Assembly: GCA_046316495.1 (NCBI GenBank)
Contig: JBKDAM010000160.1
Span: 12,826-76,825 of the forward strand
DNA from: M3007 sp046316495
Lineage (GTDB): Bacteria; Bacteroidota; Bacteroidia; Chitinophagales; Saprospiraceae
Direction of reading: 5' to 3'
Length of the DNA: 64,000 bases
Part shown: positions 26,856 through 35,608 of the stretch, one piece after another
Layout: each line of letters opens with the position of its first letter
How positions within the stretch are numbered: the stretch's first letter is position 1
The notes under the pieces: model-generated
What the model was told of the DNA's origin: nothing
What the model saw: the letters and a program-made list of their open reading frames with translations, nothing else
Databases searched by the model: none
Position numbers and translations under genes: made by a program

Positions 26856-29800
26856 TTATTCAACAATTAACTTCCTGGTGGATACCCCCTTTGCAGTCTG
26901 GATGACCACAGTATAGAGCCCTCCTGGTAAATCAGCAACTTGAATACTGCGATGCGCCACTCCGGCAGCAATCATCAGACTACGAACTTGCTGGCCGGCC
27001 GTATTAAACAAGGACACATTCGCATCTTCGGTTAAGCCAGATCCAAAATCCAAACGAACGGTTTCATCCGCTGGGTTTGGAGCTAGGGAAAACAGAATTT
27101 CCTGGAAAGGGGACTGCGTACTTACTACAGCAGCAATTTCAAAGGTTCCCATTGCCAATCCACCTTCTCCATCTGTCACTGCAAAACGGAAGGAGTCACC
27201 ACCTTGTTGATGTCCCCAATCATAAAAGCGCACCAGACCATTGTCTACCTGAGCCTGGGTGAAATAATCACCTGCTTTTAAAGCCCCATAACCCTGTAGA
27301 TTAATCAAACCGTTTTGAGGAGCAGTCACCAAATAATAGGTAAGCTGGGAGGCCGTGTTATTGTTGTCTTCAGACTTCAGCAGCTCGGTCGTGATCAAGG
27401 CATTGGTTCCGGAAGGAAGCACCAATACATTATTATTAATAACTACCGGTGGGTTCAAGGCCGCAGCAGAACATACCTCTAGTTCGAAGTTATTGATAGC
27501 ACCACCGGAGCCGATTTCACCATCTTTCACCCAAAGAGTCCAAACCCCTGCACTGTTTTGACCATTAAAGGCGGAAAGTGGCTGGTTGGGGCGAATACTA
27601 ACTCCTCCATTGGGTGGGCAAGGGAACGTGGTAACAGGGGAGGCATCATCAAAGCCTGCATCCATGGTAATAGAGGAGAACCCGCAGCGGTTTTTAAACA
27701 AAGTCACTCCGTTTCCACCCGCTGGACCGATCAGGCGAACTTCCAGCTGGTTAAATGCATTGTGGAAAATCCCCAAGTTTTTGACATTGACATCACTTAC
27801 TGGGCCACCTCCTGCAATCGTAATTTTGGATTCTACTGGATTGGTGCTATTCGAGCTAATATTTTTAGGTAGGTCGGCCGCGCTAAAAGAAGCACAGGCA
27901 TCCACTTGGGTAGCAAACACAAAAGGACCTGCCCAATTGCCGGATCCACACTCATTAACTGGGCGTACCCGCCAGTAATAAATCGTTCCCTTCTCCAAGT
28001 TCGCACTGGCTAGCAGCGAATCCGCTGTAACAGTAGCGTTATTTAACTTGAGCGTACCAGGTGCGAAGGATGGATTGCTAGCCACCTGCACTTGGTATTG
28101 ATTAGCATCTGCAATGGAGGTCCAACGCAGCATGGGCGCCTGTGGGACCCCAGCACTTCCATCTACTGGTGAGGAGAGCGCGAATGCCCCAAACTCATTG
28201 GATACCACCGTCATCTTGACTGAGATAGTATCAGCGGCGGAAGCGCCAGCCGCTACCACCTTTACGGTATAAGTACCTTCCAACGTTCCAACAAAATCAA
28301 CATTAACCGCAATATCGGTACCCGCTGGTGCTGGGTTCTGAGAGAAGGTGGCTGTTGCACCTACTGGTAAGTCCAAAACAGAATAAGTTAACTCTTCATT
28401 GAATCCTGCCCATGCGCTGCTTCCAACAGGCAAGGTGAATGCACCCGGTAAACAAGCCTGGAATTCTGTTTCCTGACTACAGATCGCAAAACCAGGGGTA
28501 ACCACGGGCTCAATTTTGAAATTAGCATTCGAAATATCAAAGAATACGTGATCAGCAGCTTCTACCCGGATCCGGTTGGTAGTCCCAATTTCATTTGGAA
28601 CCAGGACGCAGGCGGATCCGTTATTCGTTATGCCCTCTGCCAAAGTAATGGGGTAGGTAAGCCCACCATCCTTACTCATTTTAATGTTGACTTTTTTACA
28701 GTTGACCGGTGCCACATTGGTATTCGCAACACTCCAGGTAACCGTTTGGTACTCACCCGGATGCCAAACAACACTGTTTGTATTTGGGAAACTAACCCGG
28801 AATGGACCTGCAGCGGCTGTTACCCGCATTTCAAGGGTATCAATTCCGATCCCTCCACCACCAGAGCGGTTATCCCGAACGGTCAAACAGAACGTTAAGT
28901 CGCGGTTGTAAGTAGGCAGTAACTCCCCAACATTATTCTGATTGGCAATTACCGTTTGTATACGTGGAAAAGTACGAGTTGGAGAGGTAGTTGGAGGATA
29001 GGTCCGGAAAATAGGAGTATTCCCTTGTGGCTGACCTAACGGCACCAACGGACCACGGTCCGACTGCTCCCAACAATACGTGAGGGGATCGCCGTCTGGA
29101 TCTACCCCAGCACCTGTAAGCGCAAAAGGCGTGCTGATTGGTAAAAATAAATTATCGGGATAATTGATAATCGCCGTAGGGTGTTGGTTTGGAACCGTCT
29201 CATAGGAACCACAAGTACTACCGATCCCCGTTTCATAAAAAGCTTTAATTTCAGTAATCGAACAAACATTGTAGTACAGATCACCAGTCCCTACTCCAGG
29301 GAGATTATCTGCTCCACAGGCACCTGCATACGACATGATGGTGCTTCCAGATCCTGGCTCACAGGCAGAGCTAGGGGCATCCCCAGGCCCAAGTGAACCA
29401 CAGTAAGTCCAAGTATGGCCACCTGACCACTGGTGACCAATTTCTTGTCCAATAATAGAAAGGAAATAATCGCCATAAGGTGGGAAAGCGGAGGAGCACC
29501 CACGCCCTTTGAAGTCTGTACAGCATTGGCCACCTGCTACTCCAATTGCATTTCCACCTTGATAACGGGCAAATACGTGACCAATGTCGTAAGTGTCAAA
29601 ACCGATGGTATTAATCATAGCCGCCGGGTTTTGGCTCATCCATTCACCCACCGTCGTTCCTGTGTATGGATCGGTTGCTGGATCTAAGAATAAAATTGAC
29701 TCTACTTGGTCCACTAGAATCAAGCGAATATCCAAATCAGATTCATAAAACAGGTTCAACTGAGCAGTATAATTCACCATAGCTGCCAACACAGAGGCGG

Positions 29801-30530
29801 TGGTTCCTCCATGATCTTGGGAAAATTCCCCCGTTGCAGCGCAGGCAAAGCGGTAAATCTTAACTTTTACAGGAGCCGCTAATTCGACTCCTCGCTCATT
29901 CAATACAGGAGCGTCGGCAGCCACCCGTGGCGGTGCCGCTTCAACAATCTGATCAGGAGTAAACATCATATCGGAGGTCAACGTAACTCCCGGAATCCGA
30001 AACTTGGCTGGGAATGCTCTCCGATCGTACGCCATATAAAGTTGATTCTGGCCCTTTGCCAAAGGCTCAACATATTCCAAACCCTTGTCAGCCCTGCGAA
30101 TTGTCGCCTTGAAGCCCCACTCTGGCGATAAAGTAATTTTCACTTTTTTAGCGGGATCAACTAGAGAGTAACCAGAATAAGAGCGAATAAGTGGGTATTT
30201 CTCGCGAATACGCTCCGTCACGACCGGTGATTCGGTCACTGCAAATGTTTCCAAACTTCCCTCCGCAGTTGGTATAGAAAGCTTTAAGGGTTGGCGCAAT
30301 CCCTCCTTAGAAAACTCCCTAGGAGCAGTTGCCAAATACGAGCGAACCGCCTCGTAATCCAATTGGTAAGCAAAATAGGCATCTGGTTCAAATTCCCGAA
30401 CCGCCTGTTCTGGTATCGTAATTTGGTCAAGAGCAAGTTCCTGCCAAAAAACCCGACGGGTAGACTGTGCAGAAACCGGGGAGCTGACTGACCACAAAGT
30501 CCAAAATAAAATAGGAATTAGTAAGCGCAT
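26856..30530 (-). CDS. Large secreted reprolysin-like (M12B) protein with P domain and T9SS tail; zinc motif altered
   Basis: 1224 residues. Signal peptide (about 1-21, ending VSAQ), a propeptide, then an M12B-like metallopeptidase domain (about 220-440). The zinc motif normally reads H-E-x-x-H-x5-H; here it is QEIGHQWSGGH, with Gln362 in place of the first His, Glu363, His366 and His372 kept. Further on are Ig/cadherin-like domains, an FN3-like domain (about 790-870), a proprotein-convertase P domain (LGIFHNAFNQLEVRLIGP...GVWTLWVKDG) and a C-terminal T9SS type A sorting domain (LAPNPADETVRLDF...LPGGLYTVVIQ). It is likely surface-exposed or released. It may be inactive or use Gln as a ligand. 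It is monocistronic. Confidence 0.88.
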   Translation of the reverse strand: MRLLIPILFWTLWSVSSPVSAQSTRRVFWQELALDQITIPEQAVREFEPDAYFAYQLDYEAVRSYLATAPREFSKEGLRQPLKLSIPTAEGSLETFAVTESPVVTERIREKYPLIRSYSGYSLVDPAKKVKITLSPEWGFKATIRRADKGLEYVEPLAKGQNQLYMAYDRRAFPAKFRIPGVTLTSDMMFTPDQIVEAAPPRVAADAPVLNERGVELAAPVKVKIYRFACAATGEFSQDHGGTTASVLAAMVNYTAQLNLFYESDLDIRLILVDQVESILFLDPATDPYTGTTVGEWMSQNPAAMINTIGFDTYDIGHVFARYQGGNAIGVAGGQCCTDFKGRGCSSAFPPYGDYFLSIIGQEIGHQWSGGHTWTYCGSLGPGDAPSSACEPGSGSTIMSYAGACGADNLPGVGTGDLYYNVCSITEIKAFYETGIGSTCGSYETVPNQHPTAIINYPDNLFLPISTPFALTGAGVDPDGDPLTYCWEQSDRGPLVPLGQPQGNTPIFRTYPPTTSPTRTFPRIQTVIANQNNVGELLPTYNRDLTFCLTVRDNRSGGGGIGIDTLEMRVTAAAGPFRVSFPNTNSVVWHPGEYQTVTWSVANTNVAPVNCKKVNIKMSKDGGLTYPITLAEGITNNGSACVLVPNEIGTTNRIRVEAADHVFFDISNANFKIEPVVTPGFAICSQETEFQACLPGAFTLPVGSSAWAGFNEELTYSVLDLPVGATATFSQNPAPAGTDIAVNVDFVGTLEGTYTVKVVAAGASAADTISVKMTVVSNEFGAFALSSPVDGSAGVPQAPMLRWTSIADANQYQVQVASNPSFAPGTLKLNNATVTADSLLASANLEKGTIYYWRVRPVNECGSGNWAGPFVFATQVDACASFSAADLPKNISSNSTNPVESKITIAGGGPVSDVNVKNLGIFHNAFNQLEVRLIGPAGGNGVTLFKNRCGFSSITMDAGFDDASPVTTFPCPPNGGVSIRPNQPLSAFNGQNSAGVWTLWVKDGEIGSGGAINNFELEVCSAAALNPPVVINNNVLVLPSGTNALITTELLKSEDNNNTASQLTYYLVTAPQNGLINLQGYGALKAGDYFTQAQVDNGLVRFYDWGHQQGGDSFRFAVTDGEGGLAMGTFEIAAVVSTQSPFQEILFSLAPNPADETVRLDFGSGLTEDANVSLFNTAGQQVRSLMIAAGVAHRSIQVADLPGGLYTVVIQTAKGVSTRKLIVE

Positions 30531-30582
30531 AAACGGTTGATAGTTAAGTGTTCTTCTAAAGGTATAATAACCTTAGGGATTA

Positions 30583-30590
30583 CAAAGATA
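30583..30590 (-). promoter_or_regulatory. -7 promoter element for the metalloprotease gene
   Basis: TATCTTTG on the minus strand, 52 nt before the ATG at 30530. A second, weaker TACCTTTA lies closer. No TTG at the 19-nt position. Confidence 0.4.
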
Positions 30591-30649
30591 ATTCTGTTTT
30601 TATAGCCCTGTTCGTTTTTTTTCGGCGATTGGCTATTCTCCGTCGATGT

Positions 30650-31276
30650 TTAACGACATTCCCACAAATAATCTGACAAAGGATAATTGGATTTCCTGTA
30701 CGAAAAATGCCACCATTCGGTCCGAATCCCACCAAAACCAGCCTCTTCCATGGCGTTTCGTAGCAGTTTTCGATTGGAAAGAACCTTCGGAGAATGGTTC
30801 AGATAATCGCTGTGTGCTTCCTTTCCAAAAAAGTCATACGAAGTTCCCATGTCCAATTCATTCCCATGTTGATCCACAATGGTCAGGTCAACCGCCAGTC
30901 CTCGAGAATGCATAGATCCCTTCGACGGAGGCGTTACATAGTTGGGATTAGGCACCTTATCCCACAATCGTTGTTGATAGGGCCTTGGGCGGTAACAGTC
31001 AAATAACTTTAGGCCTCCATATCCCTTCGCGCGCAGCCCCTGGTGCACACGTACCAAGGCCTGAGCAGCCTCAGGACGAAGTAGGCATTCCGCACAGTCA
31101 TATATACGAACCCCAGTGAAATTTTGAGTGGTAGCATAGCGAATATCCAACCCAATAGAGGAGTCCAATGCGATTACCTTGACAAAAGAGTCCTTCCGGT
31201 TCCCCTTGGGAACTTGTCCTTCTGCCGTAACTAAACTAATCAAAATGATTAGCGCACCTAAAAATGGTCGATGCAT
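30650..31276 (-). CDS. D-alanyl-D-alanine dipeptidase, M15D (VanX/DdpX) type
   Basis: 208 residues with a signal peptide (about 1-20). It splits the D-Ala-D-Ala dipeptide, in most bacteria for wall-derived dipeptide recycling. Zinc ligands are visible as His123 and Asp130 in SMHSRGLAVD and His190 in EWWHF, with Glu187 as the base; the Arg of the conserved CYRPRPYQQRLW segment (about 96-98) supports catalysis. The signal peptide argues for a periplasmic nutrient-recycling enzyme rather than the cytoplasmic VanX of glycopeptide resistance, and no vanA/vanH genes are near. A hairpin ending the upstream TPR gene precedes it. Confidence 0.92.
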   Translation of the reverse strand: MHRPFLGALIILISLVTAEGQVPKGNRKDSFVKVIALDSSIGLDIRYATTQNFTGVRIYDCAECLLRPEAAQALVRVHQGLRAKGYGGLKLFDCYRPRPYQQRLWDKVPNPNYVTPPSKGSMHSRGLAVDLTIVDQHGNELDMGTSYDFFGKEAHSDYLNHSPKVLSNRKLLRNAMEEAGFGGIRTEWWHFSYRKSNYPLSDYLWECR

Positions 31277-31296
31277 AACGAGGTGTTTTGAATTGT

Positions 31297-31330
31297 AAAA
31301 TGCCTGTTAGGATGTATTCCCAACAGGCAT
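31297..31330 (-). terminator. Intrinsic terminator after the TPR gene
   Basis: ATGCCTGTT pairs with AACAGGCAT around a 13-nt loop, followed by a short TTTT on the minus strand. The U-tract is weak. Confidence 0.6.
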
Positions 31331-31420
31331 CAGTGAGGATCCCCACCAGGAAATCCATATTAATCAGCACTAGAAAACAGTTGGAAGGCATTTGACTCCA
31401 ACGAGTTCCGTCTTTTTATT

Positions 31421-32506
31421 TTATTTTTTCCACTCTTTCAATAACTTGGCAGCTTCTTCGCTCCCAAGCTTGGCGGCTGCATCCAGGTCTTTTGCGAAGG
31501 AGGAAGCCCCAGTAGCGTGTAAAGTTCTTCCACGGTATAAAAACAAATCAGCATCGGACAACAACTCAACTCCTTCTTTGATGGAAAGTGCTTGGTTAAA
31601 AGCATCCAATGCATTTTTCAGATCGGAAGTAGCCAGGTAGCAACGTCCTAATAGGTACCAGGCCAAACGCCGCCTACGGAAATTAGGATTTTCTGCGGTA
31701 AATTCCCGCTTAACGAATAATTGCAAATCAGAAATGCAAGGAGCATATTGCTCTAGATTGACCAGGCATTGGCATTTTTTAAGCCGAGCTAGCCAAAAGA
31801 TGGGCTGAAGAGCAATGGAGCGTTTTACTGCTGCGTCAAAATCCTGCGCAGCCGATTCCCACTCTCCTTTTAACATACGCACCTTCCCCCTGCCGTAGTG
31901 GGGCTCTGGGTTCGCAGGATTCACATCGATGCTCTTGGTGAAATCATACAATGCATCTCCGTAATTCTGAAGTTTATAATTCACATACCCCCTGCGCTCA
32001 TACGCAAGCGCATGACGCTGGTATTTATCAATGGCTCTGCTCAAAGCGGCAGAGGCTTCTTCCATCTGCCCATCTTTTTGAACCAATTCACAACCCAGCC
32101 AGTACTCCGAAACGGCTATCTTGTCCGTTTTCGGCTCCAAGGTTATTTCTGTTACCTCCCCATTTGAAATACACCATGCTTGTATCTTTCCTACAACGGC
32201 AAATTGAACGATTTCCCGAAATAAATCGGTTGTCCCACGCCATGCTTTTTCTGTTCCCATAACGGTCGTATGGGGCTGTGGCAACGACAAAGCGAAGTCA
32301 TCCGTTAGAAAAATATCCTCTAACTTGAATAATATGTCGGACTTGAAATAGGTCTCGAGCCTGGTTGACCAGTGCTTGGTAACCATATCAAAAGTTCGCT
32401 GTGCCCCAAATTCCAAACGCCCTTTGAAAATCATTTTGAGAGGCGCTGGACTTACATTCTGGGAGGATGGCATCCGTGTCATAGTGCTGCTGTCAATTGT
32501 ACTCAT
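31421..32506 (-). CDS. TPR-repeat protein with unique N-terminal domain
   Basis: 361 residues. The first 150 or so have no recognised domain and no signal peptide. Residues about 150-350 contain four to five tetratricopeptide repeats, clearest in HALAYERRGYVNYKLQNYGDALYDFTKSIDVNP followed by PEPHYGRGKVRMLKGEWESAAQDFDAA and LAWYLLGRCYLATSDLKNALDAFNQAL. TPRs mediate protein contacts; the role is unknown. It is preceded by a long AT-rich gap and a TACTTTTG element at 32732-32739, giving a long 5' UTR of about 220 nt if used. Confidence 0.8.
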   Translation of the reverse strand: MSTIDSSTMTRMPSSQNVSPAPLKMIFKGRLEFGAQRTFDMVTKHWSTRLETYFKSDILFKLEDIFLTDDFALSLPQPHTTVMGTEKAWRGTTDLFREIVQFAVVGKIQAWCISNGEVTEITLEPKTDKIAVSEYWLGCELVQKDGQMEEASAALSRAIDKYQRHALAYERRGYVNYKLQNYGDALYDFTKSIDVNPANPEPHYGRGKVRMLKGEWESAAQDFDAAVKRSIALQPIFWLARLKKCQCLVNLEQYAPCISDLQLFVKREFTAENPNFRRRRLAWYLLGRCYLATSDLKNALDAFNQALSIKEGVELLSDADLFLYRGRTLHATGASSFAKDLDAAAKLGSEEAAKLLKEWKK

Positions 32507-32976
32507 GAACTGTGTATCTTCAGCTGATCGGTCAGGGCATTAAAAAAAGATTAAACAAAAAAAATCGACCCCATATGCTGGAATGGGCAGACAACAAATT
32601 TTGCCCAACCCTTGTCAATACTGGCGGACAAAATAGCATCCAATTAAAAATACACAGAATCTTTCAACAGATTTATGGCAATAAGCCACATCTCCCTGTA
32701 AATCCTTTTCCCTTCGATTTAATAATGATTACAAAAGTACGAAATCGCCGACACTAGCGCCAAGTTTAGTATACGTTTTTTTTATAAACTTTTTATATTA
32801 AATTAACTAAGTAAAATAAAATTTGGTGCAAGCCTGAAAATATGACCCAAACCAAATAATATTATTTTATTTTTTGTTAAAGCAGCCGACATTCATATTC
32901 CAAAACTTATAAGAGTTACAAATTTAATAAATAGTATTACTTTCGCCTGTGGCAAAACGAAATCATCCTTTCCATC
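32507..32976. other. 470-bp intergenic region between divergent genes
   Basis: A strongly AT-rich gap holding start regions for the TPR gene (minus) and the acyl-CoA synthetase gene (plus). A TACTTTTG element at 32732-32739 faces left; TACTTTCG at 32938-32945, one base off consensus, faces right. A possible 81-codon ORF at 32512-32757 is basic and low-complexity and looks accidental. I see no tRNA, hairpin or repeat in it. Confidence 0.5.
32732..32739 (-). promoter_or_regulatory. -7 promoter element for the TPR gene
   Basis: TACTTTTG on the minus strand with a TTG 21 nt further upstream (ideal is 19). It lies about 225 nt before the start codon. Confidence 0.4.
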
Positions 32977-34827
32977 ATGCAGCAAAACAACACCTTAGAC
33001 AAGCGCTTATTCGACTACATCTTCGAGCAAGCCCGAGATTTCCCACTCGAAAAAGCCTTTGGCCACCAGATTGAAAACGGTGAATGGACCTATAAATCCA
33101 GCACCGAAATGATCCAATGGATAGATGCCCTCTCCCGGGGGTTGTTGCGTCTTGGACTCCGGCCAGGAGACCGCGTAGGTACTGTTGTTTACAAGACCCT
33201 TCCAGAGTGGATCGCTTTAGACTACGCACTGCTCCGCTTAGGCATCATTGGAGTCCCAATGTACCCTACCATCAGTCCGAGAGAATACCAATACATCTTA
33301 CAGGAGGCTGAAGTAGCCTATTGTTTTGTAGGGCCAGGCGATTTATACGACAAAGTAAAAGCAGCCCAACAAAATACCCCCTCTCTAAAGGAAGTTTTTA
33401 CTTTCTTCGAGCATCCAGAAGCAACCAACTGGAGCCGCTTGATGGTACCAGGACCAGACGATGCCGAACTGGATACCGAAATTGAGCGAATAAGTGCCGG
33501 CATCCAACCAGATGATCTGGCTACTTATATCTACACTTCAGGTACTACTGGCAACCCCAAAGGTGTAGTTCTTACTCATCGAAATGTTGTTTTCAATGTG
33601 GAAACGATGCGGACACTTATCCCGATCGGCCGTGGAGACCGTGGACTCAGCTTTTTGCCGGTAAGTCATATTTTCGAAAGAGCGGTACTTTACGCTTATA
33701 CCGCCTATGGAGTAAGTGTTTCCTTTACCACCCCCGATAAATTAGGTGGAGAAACGGGCGATTTACAACAGATAAAACCTCACTTTTTTAGTGCAGTCCC
33801 AAGACTACTCGAAAAAGTATACGATAAAATCTATTCCAAAGGAATGGATTTGAAAGGTATCAAACGATGGCTTTTCTTTTGGGCAATGGAAATGGCAGAT
33901 CACTGGGATTTTGACCAACATCCAACCGGATGGTCCGCTTTTAAATGGAAAATAGCGGATAAACTGATCTTTTCAAAATGGAGGGCTGCTTTGGGTGGCT
34001 CAGTAAACGGCATTATCGTGGGCGCCAGCGCTTGCCCAGTCCGTATCATGCGGGTCTTTAATGCCGCCAATATCAGGGTGCGAGAAGGCTACGGAATGAC
34101 AGAAGCTGCACCCGCCCTGAGCTTCAGCCAATTCGAACCCGGAGGGGCCATGTTGGGAACCGTTGGACAGGTAATCCAAGGCGTGGAGGTAAGGATCGAA
34201 CCCACACCGGGATTCCCAGAAGGCGAGGGGGAAATTCTTGCTAAAGGTGCCGGAATCATGCAAGGGTACTACCGCCAACCGGAAAAAACAGCTGAAGTTA
34301 TTAGGGAAATAAATGGAGAACGCTGGCTTTGCACAGGAGACATCGGAGCCCTCGTACCCGGACCTGCTGGCAAAACCTTCCTGAAAATTACGGACCGCAA
34401 AAAGGAATTACTCAAAACCAGTGGCGGAAAATATGTAGCCCCGGCCCCTATAGAAGCATTGTACCGCGAACACCGCCTGGTGGATCAAGCAATGGTTGTA
34501 GGCGATAACTTCAAATTTGTCTCCATCCTCCTCGTACCTTCCGTGGAGGGACTTCAAGAGTGGTGCCATAAACATGAAATTGAATGGTCCTCTTTGCCTG
34601 AAATGCTAAAACACCCCAAGGTATTGGAGCGTTATCAAATGCTGGTAGAGCGAATTAACCCAAATTTTGCACAGTTTGAACAAGTGAAAAAGTTCGTTCT
34701 AGTTCCTCACAACTGGGAGCCCTCCAAATCGGATGGTACCGAGGCGGAGCTCACGCCAAGCTTAAAACTGAAAAGAAGGGTTATCCTGCAAAAATACGAA
34801 CAGGAAATAGCTGCTCTTTACCAATAA
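32977..34827 (+). CDS. fadD: Long-chain acyl-CoA synthetase (AMP-forming)
   Basis: 616 residues, adenylate-forming (ANL) superfamily. It activates fatty acids to acyl-CoA through an acyl-AMP. The AMP-binding P-loop YTSGTTGNPKGVVLTHRN lies at about 186-203, the A5 motif REGYGMTEAAP near 370, and the A7/A8 region TGDIGALVPG...KITDRKKELLKTSGGKYVAP near 450-490 includes the hinge. The length and linker fit the long-chain FadD/ACSL group of Bacteroidota. It is a single-gene unit with a good terminator. Substrate length is inferred from family only. Confidence 0.93.
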   Translation: MQQNNTLDKRLFDYIFEQARDFPLEKAFGHQIENGEWTYKSSTEMIQWIDALSRGLLRLGLRPGDRVGTVVYKTLPEWIALDYALLRLGIIGVPMYPTISPREYQYILQEAEVAYCFVGPGDLYDKVKAAQQNTPSLKEVFTFFEHPEATNWSRLMVPGPDDAELDTEIERISAGIQPDDLATYIYTSGTTGNPKGVVLTHRNVVFNVETMRTLIPIGRGDRGLSFLPVSHIFERAVLYAYTAYGVSVSFTTPDKLGGETGDLQQIKPHFFSAVPRLLEKVYDKIYSKGMDLKGIKRWLFFWAMEMADHWDFDQHPTGWSAFKWKIADKLIFSKWRAALGGSVNGIIVGASACPVRIMRVFNAANIRVREGYGMTEAAPALSFSQFEPGGAMLGTVGQVIQGVEVRIEPTPGFPEGEGEILAKGAGIMQGYYRQPEKTAEVIREINGERWLCTGDIGALVPGPAGKTFLKITDRKKELLKTSGGKYVAPAPIEALYREHRLVDQAMVVGDNFKFVSILLVPSVEGLQEWCHKHEIEWSSLPEMLKHPKVLERYQMLVERINPNFAQFEQVKKFVLVPHNWEPSKSDGTEAELTPSLKLKRRVILQKYEQEIAALYQ

Positions 34828-34848
34828 ATAGGGTCCATTATTCGGCCA

Positions 34849-34886
34849 ATGCACCTGCTGCCTAGTTCAGCAGGTGCATTTTTTTT
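34849..34886 (+). terminator. Intrinsic terminator after the acyl-CoA synthetase gene
   Basis: ATGCACCTGCTG pairs with CAGCAGGTGCAT around a 7-nt loop, followed by eight or more T. It begins 22 nt after the stop. Confidence 0.95.
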
Positions 34887-34990
34887 GCCCTAATGATTAG
34901 GTAAGATCAGCTTTCCCAATGATGTTCATTCTTGCTTCAACAGTAAAAAACAGCTGATTTTTGACCCATCTTTTCATAAGCCACTTCACT

Positions 34991-35596
34991 ATGAACTCTT
35001 TTTATCAAATATTGACCTTTCTGCTGCTTGGAATGGCCACCCACCTTTCCGCCCAGCAGTCGAACGAGGTGCATACCTACCCTCTAATAGCCTCTGTATT
35101 TACCCAAGCCACCTTGTTGCCAGGCTCTGGAGAGGTCTTTCAAAACCCTCACCTGGGGCTGAGCTTAGGAACCTCTTTCCAATACAATAAAAGTACCCGA
35201 AACCAATGGTTTCAAACAGCCAAATTAGCGCTTACCCGCCACCAGTATGTACAAACTAGCCTTCAACTATTCTCCGAAGTGGGCTACCGACGCCATTTAT
35301 GGAAAGGCATTGGCTTGGAAGGGCGTTTAGGGGCAGGCTACCTCCACTCCATCCCGGCGACAGAAGTCTTCCGCTGGTCTAGTAGAAGGTACCAAATCGA
35401 TTCCAGATGGGGCAGACCACAAGCAATGGTTTCCACTGCAGCAGGACTGAGTTACCTTCTTCCCGGTGACCTAGGAGGTCGTGTGTTCCTTGATTACCAG
35501 TTTTTTCTTCAAATGCCCTTTATCAATCAGTACGTCCCATTGGTTCCAAACATCGCTTGGCATGCAGGAATGAGTGTTCCTTTATTTAATAACTAA
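34991..35596 (+). CDS. Probable outer membrane beta-barrel protein
   Basis: 201 residues from the ATG at 34991, which opens a clear signal peptide (MNSFYQILTFLLLGMATHLSAQ); an earlier in-frame ATG adds ten residues without purpose. The mature part alternates polar and aromatic residues in strand-like blocks and ends in a hydrophobic strand (HAGMSVPLF), as in small outer membrane barrels of Bacteroidota. I do not recognise a specific family. It lies 12 bp before the serine hydrolase gene and is probably co-transcribed with it. Confidence 0.65.
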   Translation: MNSFYQILTFLLLGMATHLSAQQSNEVHTYPLIASVFTQATLLPGSGEVFQNPHLGLSLGTSFQYNKSTRNQWFQTAKLALTRHQYVQTSLQLFSEVGYRRHLWKGIGLEGRLGAGYLHSIPATEVFRWSSRRYQIDSRWGRPQAMVSTAAGLSYLLPGDLGGRVFLDYQFFLQMPFINQYVPLVPNIAWHAGMSVPLFNN

Positions 35597-35608
35597 AACC
35601 TACTACTT

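Noticed and set aside
30650..31276. Vancomycin resistance (VanX) call
   Set aside because: The protein is exported and there are no vanH/vanA neighbours, which fits D-Ala-D-Ala recycling.
32512..32757. An 81-codon plus-strand ORF in the 470-bp gap
   Set aside because: Basic, low-complexity sequence in AT-rich DNA, overlapping the TPR gene's promoter region; no signal or family feature.
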